Assembly: GCF_011386835.1 (NCBI RefSeq)
Contig: NC_088791.1
Span: 27,068,998 to 27,132,997, forward strand
Length of the DNA stretch: 64,000 nucleotides
DNA from: Chrysemys picta bellii
Taxonomy: Eukaryota; Chordata; Testudines; Emydidae
Direction of reading: 5' to 3'
Of this stretch, positions 22,985 through 33,678 are shown piece after piece. Each line of letters starts with the position of its first letter. Positions within the stretch are counted from its first letter, which is position 1. The notes under the pieces were generated by a model. The model was not told the origin of the DNA. It ran no database searches and worked only from the letters and a program-made list of their open reading frames with translations. Position numbers and translations under genes: made by a program.

Positions 22985-25521
22985 TCACACTGGTCTACAA
23001 TTTTTGAGAAGTTGTCTGCTTCAGAGATAAAGTGTGCTATTTATTATGTATTTTGATGTGCTGAATTCAAATATGACAATTAAAACAACTGATAGGCTAC
23101 TGTTTCTAAGATATTTAAGTTTTTACATTTTATGTCTATGTATATTGTGTAGATAGTAGAGTTTTAATCATAAATTGTAAACCTAGGTCTTTTCATGTGT
23201 TTATGGTTGCTTTACATGATAATATTTCACCTGTCCTGTTTATGTAAAGTTGTGATTTAAAAATCAGCAAAAGGGTTATATAAATAAAATTTATTATGAA
23301 ACAAAAGGCAAAAAACTATTATGTACATAGTTTAGTCCTATTCAGTGTCTACTCGGCGCTTCTTGGCTTGTCTCTTGTATTCATTAAATGGAGCATCTCT
23401 TGTCACTGTCCAGCAATAGTCTGCAAGCATTGATGGGTTCCATTTGCCCTGATAGCGTTTCTCCATTGTTGCAATGTCCTGGTGAAATCGCTCGCCGTGC
23501 TCGTCGCTCACTGCTCCGCAGTTCGGTGGAAAAAAATCTAGATGAGAGTGCAAAAAATTTATCTTTAGTGACATGTTGCAACCAAGGCTTTTGTAAGCCT
23601 TGAGGAGGTTTTCCACCAACAACCTGTAGTTGTCTGCCTTGTTGTTTCCGAGAAAATTTATTGCCACTAACTGGAAGGCTTTCCATGCCGTCTTTTCCTT
23701 GCCACGCAGTGCATGGTCAAATGCATCATCTCGAAGAAGTTCACGAATCTGAGGACCAACAAAGACACCTTCCTTTATCTTAGCTTCACTTAACCTTGGA
23801 AATTTTCCACAGAGGTACTTGAAAGCTGCTTGTGTTTTGTCAATGGCCTTGACAAAGTTCTTCTTCAGACCCAGCTTGATGTGTAAGTGTGGTAACAAAA
23901 TCTTCCTTGATTCAACAAGTGGTGGATTCTGAACACTTTTCCTCCCAGGCTCCAATGACTGTCGGAGTGGCCAATCTTTCTTGATGTAGTGGGAACCTCT
24001 TGCACGACTATCCCATTCACAGAGAAAACAGCAGTACTTTATGTATCCAGTCTGCAGACCAAGCAAGAGAGCAACAACCTTCAAATCGCCACAAAGCTGC
24101 CACTGATGTTGGCCATAGTTTATGCACCTCAAAAGTTGTTTCATGTTGTCATAGGTTTCCTTCATATGGACTGCATGACCAACTGGAATTGATGGCAAAA
24201 CATTGCCATTATGCAGTAAAACAGCTTTAAGACTCGTCTTCGATGAATCAATGAACAATCTCCACTCATCTGGATCGTGAACGATGTTGAGGGCTGCCAT
24301 CACACCATCGATGTTGTTGCAGGCTACAAGATCACCTTCCATGAAGAAGAATGGGACAATATCCTTTTGACGGTCACAGAACATGGAAACCCTAACATCA
24401 CCTGCCAGGAGATTCCACTGCTGTAGTCTGGAGCCCAACAGCTCTGCCTTACTCTTGGGTAGTTCCAAATCCCTGACAAGGTCATTCAGTTCACCTTGTG
24501 TTATGAGGTGTGGTTCAGAGGAGGAGGATGGGAGAAAATGTAGGTCCTGTGACATTGATGGTTCAGGACCAGAAGTTTCATCCTCTTCCTCTTCCTCGTC
24601 TGACTCAAGTGAGAATGATTCTGGTGCATCAGGAACCGGCAGTCCTTCTCCGTGGGGTACTGGGCGTATAGCTGATGGAATGTTTGGATAATGCACAGTC
24701 CACTTTTTCTTCTTTGACACCTTTCCCAACTGGAGGCTGGTATGATCTGTTGGCTCTCTCCAAATCATTGGCACAGCAAAAGTCATAGATTTCCTTTTCC
24801 TGTTCAACCACTGGTGAAGATTTGTTGCACAAGTGTTGCAGCATATGTGTGGGGCCCACCTCTTGTCCTGATCTCCACTTTTGCAGCCAAAATAAAGGTG
24901 ATAGGCTTTCTTAACCATAGTGGTTATACTGCGCTTTTGTGATGCAAAAGTCACTTCACCACAAAGATAGCAGAAGTTATCTGCACTGTTCACACAAGTA
25001 CGAGGCATCTCTGCTCACTTTGGCTAAACAGAAATGTGTCCCTTTGCAAAATCAAACACTGACAAATAAGAGAGCACGACACTGTATGATTTCTAGAGCT
25101 GATATAGGGCAATTTGTTCAGCAGAGTGATGTAAGCTTCGTTTTTGATTGCATCATCCATGACTTCTAGGAATAACATGATGCAATTCATATCATGTATG
25201 ACGCAATACCAGCTTCAGATTGCATCATTCATTGTTTTGCCTAAAAAGCAAGTACTGTCCAAACCCAGTCATAGATTTATTCATAGATCCAGTCAAAGAT
25301 GTATTTTAGTCATTTCTGGTTTAAATTGAGATCCCTTCCCTTTATAACTCACTTATCTTCCGCCATTCCCAAGTCAAGGGTCGTATATACTGACCCAATA
25401 GCATATCTTGAAAACTAGAGCCAATAACAATTTTAAGCATCATTTGTGTTCTCAGTGACCCAGAATTAGTAAAGTTTGACTACATTTATTTCAGAAGCAT
25501 TTTGGCTGTAGAGCAGTGTCA
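22985..25521 (-). mobile_element. Complete CACTG-ended DNA transposon, 2531 bp
   Basis: The body runs 22988-25518. The left end CACTGGTCTACA and the right end TGTAGAGCAGTG are 12-bp inverted repeats with one mismatch. TCA occurs immediately outside both ends (22985-22987 and 25519-25521). It contains one intronless reading frame on the minus strand, with a polyadenylation-like AATAAA on the minus strand near 23290, just after the stop. CACT(A/G) ends with 3-bp duplications are known from the CACTA/Mirage/Chapaev group, so membership there is a reasonable inference but is not proven. It is the only coding element in the window that looks intact. Confidence 0.85.
23338..25008 (-). CDS. Transposase-like protein, 556 aa, uninterrupted
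   Basis: The single frame starts at ATG 25008-25006 (purine at -3) and ends in TGA or TAA-type stop context just before 23338. Residues 1-60 carry paired cysteines (C13-x2-C16 and C56/57-x2/3-C60), a likely zinc-binding head. Residues 135-165 are acidic and serine-rich. The remainder looks like an RNase H-fold transposase: D254 in LFIDSSKTSL, D308 in CGDLKVV, a C-x2-C...H knuckle (C327, C330, H340), and acidic residues in SDEHGERFHQDI (E503, E506). The catalytic assignment is inferred from motif spacing. The C-terminus is basic (KRQAKKRR). No stop or frameshift was found, unlike all neighbouring elements. The frame sits inside matched terminal repeats, so a host gene is unlikely, although domestication cannot be excluded from sequence alone. 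Confidence 0.85.
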   Translation of the reverse strand: MPRTCVNSADNFCYLCGEVTFASQKRSITTMVKKAYHLYFGCKSGDQDKRWAPHICCNTCATNLHQWLNRKRKSMTFAVPMIWREPTDHTSLQLGKVSKKKKWTVHYPNIPSAIRPVPHGEGLPVPDAPESFSLESDEEEEEDETSGPEPSMSQDLHFLPSSSSEPHLITQGELNDLVRDLELPKSKAELLGSRLQQWNLLAGDVRVSMFCDRQKDIVPFFFMEGDLVACNNIDGVMAALNIVHDPDEWRLFIDSSKTSLKAVLLHNGNVLPSIPVGHAVHMKETYDNMKQLLRCINYGQHQWQLCGDLKVVALLLGLQTGYIKYCCFLCEWDSRARGSHYIKKDWPLRQSLEPGRKSVQNPPLVESRKILLPHLHIKLGLKKNFVKAIDKTQAAFKYLCGKFPRLSEAKIKEGVFVGPQIRELLRDDAFDHALRGKEKTAWKAFQLVAINFLGNNKADNYRLLVENLLKAYKSLGCNMSLKINFLHSHLDFFPPNCGAVSDEHGERFHQDIATMEKRYQGKWNPSMLADYCWTVTRDAPFNEYKRQAKKRRVDTE

Positions 25522-27150
25522 TCGGAACAACCCATTCTCGGCTAATCTTTAGACATTTTAAAACCACACTAAAGCACTCCAGAGCAAACATTATCCTTAT
25601 GATCCTGAAAATACACAAAATTTAATCTGATCTAGCAAATTAATTAAATGTATAACATTATCACACTATGACTCTTCCTTACATGTCTTAGTAATTAAGA
25701 TCTATCAAGTTCTTTTGCTAGAATGGTTACACTAAGTAAATATTTATACAGTACATAAAATGCTATTAGGTTGCACAGACAGACAGCAAAAAAAAAATCA
25801 TGACATAGTCTTCAAAAGATGCTGAAAGTTGGAAAAAGAAAGAACTATATCTAGATTGTGATGACATTTCTCAGGATATGCTCAGCATTACTCAAGGCCA
25901 TTGATATAACATATAGTTCATTTGACTGGCAGAAGTCCAAATAGCAAAACCAGAATTTGCAGACGTCTTGGTTCTCAACATATTGTGGAACCTGCACCAC
26001 ATATTAAAGTTCATTTTGTCAGCGAATGTGGCTGAACTAACGACTGGTATTATTCGTCTGAGTTTAGGAGAAATGATTAATCAATGAATTTGGTACACTT
26101 AGTAGAAAAATATAAATCAGATTATAATTACCAACTTGGAAAAAAATTATTTCCTTTTGTTTTAGGAAATTGGAATTTATGAAATAAATGAATGCATGTG
26201 AATTCCTTTTAGTCCCAAATACACAGAACCAACAAGCCTTCTATTTATACACAAAAAGAGCAATTCCATATTTCTGATAAAAACAGTAAATATCTTGGTT
26301 TCTAAAATCTGTGTTTTCGCTAATGTTGAAAGGTGTAGGCAAGCACAAGTCTGAATTCTACACCCTTCTCTGCATCAGCTGCAGGAATTGTGTCCTGATC
26401 TCTTTCCCAATGCAAAATATTAACCTTTGCCAAGCACATTATACAGTAATTAAAAAGAGGTCTAGATCCTTTATCAATCAAGATTTCAAAGACATTATAA
26501 CAGAGAGATGCTACTTCAAGCTCAGATGAAAGCTTCACATTATCATGATCTCAATTTATGCACTATATGGTTCTATAACCACAGCTAAACTCAGTGAAGA
26601 TTTAAAAATTGTGGCTTTGTTTGAAAAGGGAGAACTAGTTCCCTGCTTGCAATTAGTAGGTGAAAAGCAATCAGAAGAATTTTACTGATACATGTCTCTT
26701 TGAAAAGGAATCCTACATGTGTACTTGATAGGCTGAAAGTGAACCAAGGAGTCTCCAGAGAAAATGAATGAATAGTAGTTGTAGCTGAAAAATGATCATT
26801 ATATCTCTAGGGAATGAATCATTCCAAAATACAATTTCAGAGTAGGATGACCAATAGGTTACAGCAGCCAGGACTACAGATTTTTTAAACTTGGGCTCTC
26901 TGACCTTTTAATTTAAACCACAAATAAGGAAAAGATGGAGAGTACCCTTCAACTCCGGAAAGCAACATAAACAAACTACAGTGAACGCAGCTCAGTAGGT
27001 TTATATTAAGTCCTTTTAAGTGAATAAATTTCTGATGACTGTGATAATAAATGATGCCTCTAAATGCTAGCATTACAGCCAAAGCTAATTCACTCGTGAT
27101 ACATTCATTTAATTATCAGATCTTCTTATGATTTGACTTACTGGTGAGAA
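25522..27150. other. Unassigned AT-rich intergenic DNA
   Basis: No gene or dated repeat was recognised. Open frames on both strands at 26311-26538 overlap and look spurious. Confidence 0.5.
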
Positions 27151-27151
27151 C

Positions 27152-27201
27152 CCTCAGCTTCCTGCCCCTCAGAGTCTCAATGCTGATTGGCTGAGCTGGG
27201 G
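27152..27201. repeat. 50-bp exact repeat, copy 1
   Basis: These 50 bases (starting CCTCAGCTTCCTGCCCCTC and containing GATTGGCTGAGC) are identical to 30299-30348 in the same orientation. The sequence includes an ATTGG (inverted CCAAT) box. Confidence 0.9.
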
Positions 27202-27419
27202 GCAAAAGCTGGCCCCTTTCTGCTCCATCATTTTACCTGACAACTTAGAGAGTTTAACAGGCTGCAGCTCTCCTTCTCCTACAGCAACAGAGAGCTCCTG
27301 TCCCCAAGAGCACCTCCTTGTAACTGAGTACTGATGGCCTTTGATCAGGGCCACATGCTTGATAGCTAATCAACTGCCCACATGGTCTCTTTCCTTTTAA
27401 ATTAGCTTCCCATATGTAA

Positions 27420-28400
27420 CCTTCTGCCATTTGGAGTGGACCGCAAGAAGGGCTGGGTTCAATATCTAGGGGTTCCTTTTTAACAATATAACACAGAGCC
27501 AGCTCAAGCCTCCACCCAGTAACCTGGTAAAATTATATGCAACCCTCTGGGCACCTCTAAGTGGTAATACTTCCACTCTCACAAGCACAGAGTCTGAGTG
27601 TAGTAAATTACTTTTTAAATAAAAGTAACTTAGCAATAATTTGGGAAAACAGCATAAGCAGGATTCATAAACACAAAAGCATGATCAAAACACCCACCCC
27701 AGAGTATGGTGAGCAGGGTCTTTTGCTTCAGGTTCTTGAATCCAACACCAAAGTTGCTGTAGTACACACACACACACAGACACACCACTCACAGTTGTTG
27801 TACCTGGTCAGTCTGCCTGCTTGCCTCTTCTGCTGGCTGCTCCCACCAGTCAGCTTCTTCTGCCACCTGTCTCTCTGCTGTAACCTCTGCAAGTCAGTCT
27901 CTTGAGGTTCCACCCAACTCTTAGTGATTGTCAACTCTTAGCAGGCTGGGCAGAAATGCTGTCCCATCACAAGAGATTTCAGCTCTTAGTGAGCACTTAA
28001 CAAAACAAAAGACTCCTAATGGGGCCTATTTAGCTCTATCTTTGAACAGTGGGGAGTAACAGGTTAAACCAGACTGGAGGGTAGAATCCATACTTCCTGG
28101 CAAGGACACCTGTCCCTACCCCCTCTTATTTTCACAGAGGTGTGGCATTCAAGCCCCTGGCTTAGCGAGTTCCTTTCACCTCAAGGTGACCCCCTCAACT
28201 GAGACAGGTTAAGCACAGTTCTGCCCCCTTTTACTCATATAATAAAGATAACAATATTGATAACAACATTTCACTACCCCTGCATTCAGTACTAAAGTGA
28301 TTTGTAACCCAACACCAGCCAAAGTTAATCATTTTGAGCAACACAGCTTCTGTCTGCTGGATACCAACGCAGAGTAAGTGTGTTCATGTAGATACAGTTT
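27420..28400. repeat. Possible old LTR-like repeat
   Basis: The sequence style (GGGTTCCTTTTTAACAATAT, then CCAGCTCAAGCCTCCACCC and ACACCTGTCCCTACCCCC) resembles dispersed turtle LTR sequence, but no TG/CA ends or duplication were located. It contains a short CA microsatellite (27763-27785). Confidence 0.25.
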
Positions 28401-28691
28401 GCTCCTGAAGTCTCTCCCCATTGCAAACTAGCTGTCAGGGGAGAGCTCATTCAGACGCTGCTTACACATACATAGCCTGGGCCCAGACCCCCTTAAAGGG
28501 ACCAGCAACCACATAACACCTCTGCACTGACATTCATTAGTCTGCATGGAATAAGGGAGCTATTTATCTAGGTTTTTCAGTTGGTGCCTATCACCGTAGT
28601 ATCTGAGGGCCAACTATCAGAGTGTCATTTTTCCTGTGGGGAGGCAATCTCCCTTCCCTCTTAACAAGAGCCTGACTTTTTTTTTTTTATA

Positions 28692-28863
28692 TAGAATATC
28701 AGGGTTGGAAGGGACCTCAGGAGGTCATCTAGTCCAACCCCCTGCTCAAAGCAGGTCTAATCCCCAGACAGATTTTTGCCCCGAGATCCCTAAATGGCCC
28801 CCTCAAGAATTGAACTCACAACCCTGGATTTAGCAGGCCAATGCTCAAACCACTGAGCTACGA
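28692..28863 (-). mobile_element. tRNA-derived SINE with CR1-like tail
   Basis: On the minus strand it begins near TAGCTCAGTGGTTTGAGC (A-box region) and continues GGTTGTGAGTTCAATTC (B-box region). It ends with TAGATGACCTCCTGAGGTC, then CCTTCCAACCCTGATATTC and an A-run (T-run 28680-28690 on plus). This tRNA-head/CR1-tail architecture is characteristic of the Cry-type SINEs of cryptodire turtles. Confidence 0.8.
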
Positions 28864-28879
28864 GTATTGGGGAGCATAG

Positions 28880-29190
28880 GGCTTGTTTAGACTAGAAGGT
28901 TGTACTGCTTGAGCTCTACTATTATAGTTAAACCAGTACAATCCCCCTAGTATGGACACAGTCATGTCAGTATAAAGCTGTTTAAAGCTGCTTTATACCA
29001 GTATAACTATTCCAGTACAGGGAGGGGAATAAGCCATATCGGTGTAGGGCACTTTTATAAAGATATAACTGTGTCTGCACTAGAAGATGTGGGACAACTA
29101 TTTAGGTGAAAATAAATAAATAAATAAATGCATCCCTAACCAAAATAGTTATATCAGTACAAAACATTGTGTTTGGACTAGGCCTTTAAA
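28880..29190. mobile_element. MITE with GGGCTTGTTTAGAC ends
   Basis: GGGCTTGTTTAGACTAGAA at the left and TGTTTGGACTAGGCCTTT at the right form imperfect inverted repeats. The interior has inverted TATACCAGTATAACTA and CAGTATAAAGCTG motifs and an AAAT microsatellite (about 29113-29131). It is a relative of 7156-7446. Confidence 0.65.
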
Positions 29191-29324
29191 CACTAGCAAA
29201 CAGCAGAATGAAGTTTGCTTGCACAACCTTAGTGCATTCCATTGTGCATATGTATTATGATACAGACTCACAAGTGTGGCCTTGGGGTCAATTCCCCTCC
29301 CCTCCCTGCATCAATTTCCTCAAA

Positions 29325-29520
29325 ACTACCAAGGAAAGTGGTGGTTTCTCCATCTCTTGATGTCTTCTAATGAAGACTAGATGCCTTTCTGGAGTGTGCT
29401 TTGGTCCAAAACTAGCTACTGTGCTCTACAGGAGGCCTGTGATATGCGGGGGCGGGGGAGGGTTGTCAGATTAGATGATCTAATGGTCTCTTCTGGCCCT
29501 AGAGTCTAGAAATCTCTGAA
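29325..29520 (+). mobile_element. CR1 3' UTR fragment
   Basis: GTGGTGGTTTCTCCATCTC, then AAGACTAGATGCCTTTCTGG, then TTAGATGATCTAATGGTC and TCTTCTGGCCCTAGAGTC follow the 3'-terminal CR1 pattern. The body of the LINE is missing. Confidence 0.7.
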
Positions 29521-29549
29521 AAACAGAGTGTGACACATTAAGCAGCCTC

Positions 29550-30460
29550 TGATGTTTTCATATATAGCCTGCTTGATGCCCAAAACTAACAATGAGTGAG
29601 TGGCGTGATACAGGGGAGCAGCTCAAATATCAAAAGGGGATGGCCAGGGGCAGGACATTAGCCTTTAGGGCAGGGGTGTGTGTGGAAGTGACATCACAAG
29701 AGCCTGTTGCAGGACCTCAGCTCATTGGTCAAAGGAGGTTGGGAAGCGGTGACCTCACAGAGGGACCCTGATAACGGCCAGGCAGGAAAAGGCTGCAGGG
29801 CAGGGGCACTATCAGAGACCCCCAGGGCTTTGCTGCAGTGAGTCTCTTCTCGAGGTCTCTTCTTGAGGACTGAAAGACAATTCAGGTTCCCGTATGTGAG
29901 GGTGAGGAAGAGCCTCTTTGGATTTTTCCCATTTCCCAGTACTAATTTTGCTGGAAAACCAATGTCTCTGTTGGGAAGGTAAGAGCCTCAGAGAGGTTTG
30001 GTACCTATTCAGCCTGATCCATCTGGTGCCAGCCAAATTCTAGGCACAGAAGCACTACACTAAAGTGGCAGAATTTTTTTCCCTACCTAGGCCTATGTCC
30101 CTTAGAATCACTGGGGACATTGGGCTTTATCTTTTATGGTTTCCCTTTTCCCTGCTTCCCTCCCTCCACTGGTGAGGAGGGGGTTACTCTCCAGCCCTCA
30201 CTGTGGAAGGCCCTCAGGCAGAGGTGGGAATGGAAGAGTGCTCTGACAGTGATCCCCACTCGTGTCCTGATCCATTCTTTGGTCCATCTGGAGGGAATCC
30301 TCAGCTTCCTGCCCCTCAGAGTCTCAATGCTGATTGGCTGAGCTGGGGATCTAGTGACAGGAAGGAGACTCAGGACTTTGTTGTGTTCTTTTAAGACCAG
30401 GCAAATAAGCCATAACCAATCATATGCTTGATGAATTTTGCTGCTTCTCTCCATTAATTT
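29550..30460 (+). other. Gene-like 5' region upstream of MROH-like exons
   Basis: This is moderately GC-rich, non-repetitive-looking sequence with inverted CCAAT boxes (ATTGG at about 29727 and 30332) and a donor-like GGAAGGTAAGAG at about 29974-29985. Its position upstream of the exon-like segments at 32.8-35.0 kb suggests a promoter or first-exon region, but no start codon or reading frame could be established. The 50-bp repeat of 27152 recurs at 30299-30348. Confidence 0.3.
30299..30348. repeat. 50-bp exact repeat, copy 2
   Basis: Identical to 27152-27201 in the same orientation. Confidence 0.9.
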
Positions 30461-30624
30461 TCTCTGAGCAGTTCATGATTCTCTCTAATGTTCTAGTTTT
30501 TCTCAAATACTTGCTGAATAATTACTATGAACAGTTGTTGGTCTGTAGCTCTTTTGAGATCATTTTATTCTGATCATTGACTGTATGAAATTCAAGACTG
30601 ATGGTTAGTTTGAAAGTCAGGACT

Positions 30625-30830
30625 CCTGGGTCCTATTCCCAACTCTGCCACTGACTGGCTGTGTGATGTAAGACAAGTCCTTTCACTTTTCTCAGCCTTT
30701 GTTTCTCCTTCCGTCAATTAGGGATAACAATCCTCTCATACCTACCTCATGGTGGACAGAGATTGGGGAGCCATGAAGATCCGTTTGAGAGTGTCACTAA
30801 TAGCTGTGTATAATAAGAGGTGTCCTATCA
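30625..30830 (+). mobile_element. MIR-like SINE
   Basis: CAACTCTGCCACTGACTGGC, then TGTGTGATGTAAGACAAGTC and CTCATACCTACCTCATGG match the MIR sense order. Confidence 0.75.
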
Positions 30831-30860
30831 TGTTGAATCATGGCAGATTATGATGCAATG

Positions 30861-31062
30861 CAGTAGAACCCCATTTATCCAACCCTCTATTGTCTGACTC
30901 TCAACGTTAACCGAATAATCAGCGCACACAGGTCCAGAGGCAGGAGATTTCTCCTGTGGCCGCTAGGTGGCGCTGCAGCCTCGCACCTTCCTATTCTCCG
31001 GGTTTGATTATCTGATTTGGCCCCAGTCCCAATTAAATTTGATAAACGGGGTTCTGTTGTAT
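30861..31062. mobile_element. Pogo/Tigger-like MITE
   Basis: CAGTAGAACCCCATTTATCC at the left and GATAAACGGGGTTCTGTTG at the right are inverted repeats of about 18 bp with mismatches. The style CAG(T)...AACC(C/T)C.TTATCC is that of pogo-type elements. A TA follows the right end. The left TA is not preserved. Confidence 0.65.
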
Positions 31063-31204
31063 AATAGTTGAAATATTCTATTTTATTTGTATTTTATTAA
31101 TTTTAAATCATTAAGAGGAGCAACTACTTAGCCCAGACTGAAGCAACTTATCTAGTTTTCCAGATCAAAGTATCTCCTCTTTGTGTATAATGAGATAATT
31201 TAAC

Positions 31205-31716
31205 AGTATATGTAGGGCCCTACCAAATTCACGGTCAATTTTGGTCAATTTCATGGTCATAGGATTTTAAAAATCATAAATTTTATGATTTCAGCTATTT
31301 GTAATTATTACATGGGGTTGTAATTGTAGGGGTCCTGACCCAAAAAGGAGTTGTGGGGGGGGGTCGCAAGATTATTTTGGGTGGGTTTGTGATACTGCTA
31401 CCCTTACTGCTCATGGGTGCCGCCTTCAGAGCTGGGTGCCTGGCCAACAGCAGCCGCTCTCTGGTTGCCCAGCTCTGAAGGCAGCACAGAAATAAGGGTG
31501 GCAATACCGTGACCCCACCTAAAATAACTTTGCCATCCCCCTGCAACTCCCTTTTGGGTCAGGACCCCCAATTTGAAAAACACTGGTATCTCCTGTGAAA
31601 TCTGTATAGTAGAGGGAAAAGCACACAAAAGACCAGAATTCATGAGGGGAGACCAGATTTCATGGTCCATGATGCGTTTTTGATGGCCGTGAATTTGGTA
31701 GGGCCCTAAGTATATG
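31205..31716. mobile_element. hAT-type MITE with perfect 8-bp TSD
   Basis: The body is 31213-31708 (496 bp), starting TAGGGCCCTACCAAATTCAC and ending GTGAATTTGGTAGGGCCCTA, a perfect 20-bp inverted repeat. AGTATATG is duplicated exactly on both sides (31205-31212 and 31709-31716). The GC-rich interior contains an inner inverted repeat (CTTCAGAGCTGGGTGCC/CCCAGCTCTGAAGG). It has no transposase. Confidence 0.95.
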
Positions 31717-31874
31717 ACGAACAGGAGGAGATGCGTTTGTTTTGCCAAAAAATATTTTTGCAAAAAATTTTCATCCAAATCGATTTATGATTTCAAAAAA
31801 CAAACTTGTTTAATCTTAATGGGATTTTCCAACAGATTCATTGTTTCAATGAAAATTTTCCCACCATCTCAATT

Positions 31875-32105
31875 CCTGGGCTCTATCCCTGCCTCTGCCT
31901 TGTTATCTGTTGGTTAGCGCAAGAGTGAGACCTGTTAGCTTTTCTCTCTGGCTCTACCATTGCATTGCTGTGTGACCTGGAGTAGATCATTTCCCTTCTC
32001 TGTATCTCAGGGTCCCAATCAGTTCAATGGGAAGAGGGGCACTTCTCTAACTCCTGGCAGTAGTGAGTCTGGGTGAGATAATGGGCATTAAAACACTTTG
32101 CGGAG
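31875..32105 (+). mobile_element. MIR-like SINE
   Basis: GCTGTGTGACCTGGAGTAG, then TCATTTCCCTTCTCTGTATC and GGGTGAGATAATGGGCATTA follow MIR order. Confidence 0.6.
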
Positions 32106-32269
32106 GAGAAAGGGTTGTTTCAAGGTGTTGATCACCAAGGCATTCTAAAATTTTCTAAAATGTCTAGTCTAGAGAAACAAGAAATGGTTGGAGACAAATT
32201 TTAACCATTAGTTCCTGACTCAACTTTCTGGCCTTAACAAACCATGTGCTGTACATCAGTTCTCTTCTG

Positions 32270-32665
32270 AGATCCTAGAAAAAGAATATCTTCACATCCA
32301 TTAACAAGATAGTACCTATGTTTAAAAAGGGGAACAAAGAGGACCTGGGGACTTACATACCAGTCAGTCTCACTTTGATACCTGGAAAGATACTGGAACA
32401 AATTATTAAACAATCAGCTTGTAAGCACCTAGGGTTATAAGGACCAATGATATTTTCATTAATGATTTGGATAATGGAGTGGAGAGTATGCTTAAAAAAT
32501 TTGCAGATGACACCAAGCACTTTGGAGCATAGGATTAGAATTCAAAACACCCTTGCCAAATTGGAGAATTGCTCTGAAATCAATAAAATGAAATTCAATA
32601 AAGACAAGTGCAAAGTACTTCACTTAGGAAGGAAAAGGCAAATACATGACTACAAAATGAAGAGC
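32270..32665 (+). pseudogene. CR1 RT relic with internal deletion
   Basis: The plus strand reads KKGNKEDLGTYIPVSL, then PGKILEQIIKQSACKHLGL. It then jumps to IFINDLDNGVE, LKKFADDTKHFG and, in another frame, NKMKFNKDKCKVLHLGRK. These are consecutive CR1 RT blocks, including the FADD catalytic motif, but the segment between them is deleted and the frame shifts. Confidence 0.8.
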
Positions 32666-32838
32666 CTGCTGTCATCCTGCCACGAATCCTTGCCAGTTGC
32701 CTGCATTGGAATGTGAATGAGAGAGGCAAGGATATATGTTTGCGGTTTCACCAGTGCTTCACAAAGAACCATCCTGTGGCAGGTGTAGCCCTGTAGTAGT
32801 TTCTCTACTCTGACCCATGGCTCTCCCTTCCGTTGTAG

Positions 32839-32934
32839 GCTCTGCACAAGGTCTTGGCAGACCTCCTGTATGCCATGCTGGGGAATCGGCTGACAGAATC
32901 CCCAGATAGAGACAGGCTCCAATACATCTTGGAG
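32839..32934 (+). pseudogene. Exon-like segment 1 of MROH-like gene
   Basis: A good acceptor (CTTCCGTTGTAG) precedes 96 bp, exactly 32 codons (ALHKVLADLLYAMLGNRL then TESPDRDRLQYILE), followed by the donor GTGAGC. The peptide has the helical, leucine-rich look of HEAT-repeat proteins and resembles maestro heat-like repeat (MROH) proteins from memory. This exon alone looks intact. It is marked pseudogene because the partner exons are damaged. Confidence 0.5.
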
Positions 32935-33678
32935 GTGAGCCCAATGAGGAGGGGTCGGGGGCAATTTTACTTTAACACTAGGGAGGACTGGAAAGGAGAG
33001 ACTGGAAGATCCATTTTCCAGTCTGTCCTTCTAGCTCGGATCCTACTGGGCCATCCTTGGTCACAGCAGTCAGTGCAATGCAATGTTGGGCCCTTTCTCT
33101 TACAAGCACAGGGGAAGGAGCTGGGACTTTAAGACAGAGTTCTGCCTGATTCTGTGAGCACTAACCACGGGGCCCGAGGCTGGCCTGAAGAGTGAGAGCC
33201 TCAACCCATCCCCCCACCTTGAGATCCAGAAGATGGTCCTCAGAGAAGAGTCATGGACTCCTTCCCAGAGAAAAAGGAGGCTCTCCAGGGAATCAGCGTG
33301 TCTCTCCTGTGAGCACTGAGATATCTGGGGGAATTGTCCTCATAGTCACTCCCTTCATCCCACCAAGGACTTTAGAGCCAGAAAGGGGTAAAGGGTCTGT
33401 CTCCTTCCCAATGAGCTGTTCGTGAATCAGGACTTCAGAGAGGATGGGACCAGCCCCAACACTGAACATTGTCCCAATCTAGAGAGACATGACAGGTTGT
33501 GACTTGCAGGATACAAGCATTGGCCAGTGTGCAACAATCCCCTTCTAAAGCGCTACGATCACTGAATCAGATATTCCATCCTGAAACAAAGTCTCAGCTC
33601 TTTGGGGATGGGGAGGGGCTCATTTACACAGCACATGCACCTGCCCATTGACCCTGACCTGCCTCCTTCCCTCCACAA

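Noticed and set aside
22985..25521. Reading the 556-aa frame as a Transib/RAG-like protein because of CAC-starting ends
   Set aside because: The duplication is 3 bp rather than 5 bp, and the protein motifs (CGDLK, DEHGERFH) do not suggest RAG1-type catalytic blocks.
28800..28863. Possible tRNA gene (A- and B-box-like sequences)
   Set aside because: It is the head of a SINE with a CR1-type tail. The cloverleaf is incomplete and the same sequence recurs at 60637.
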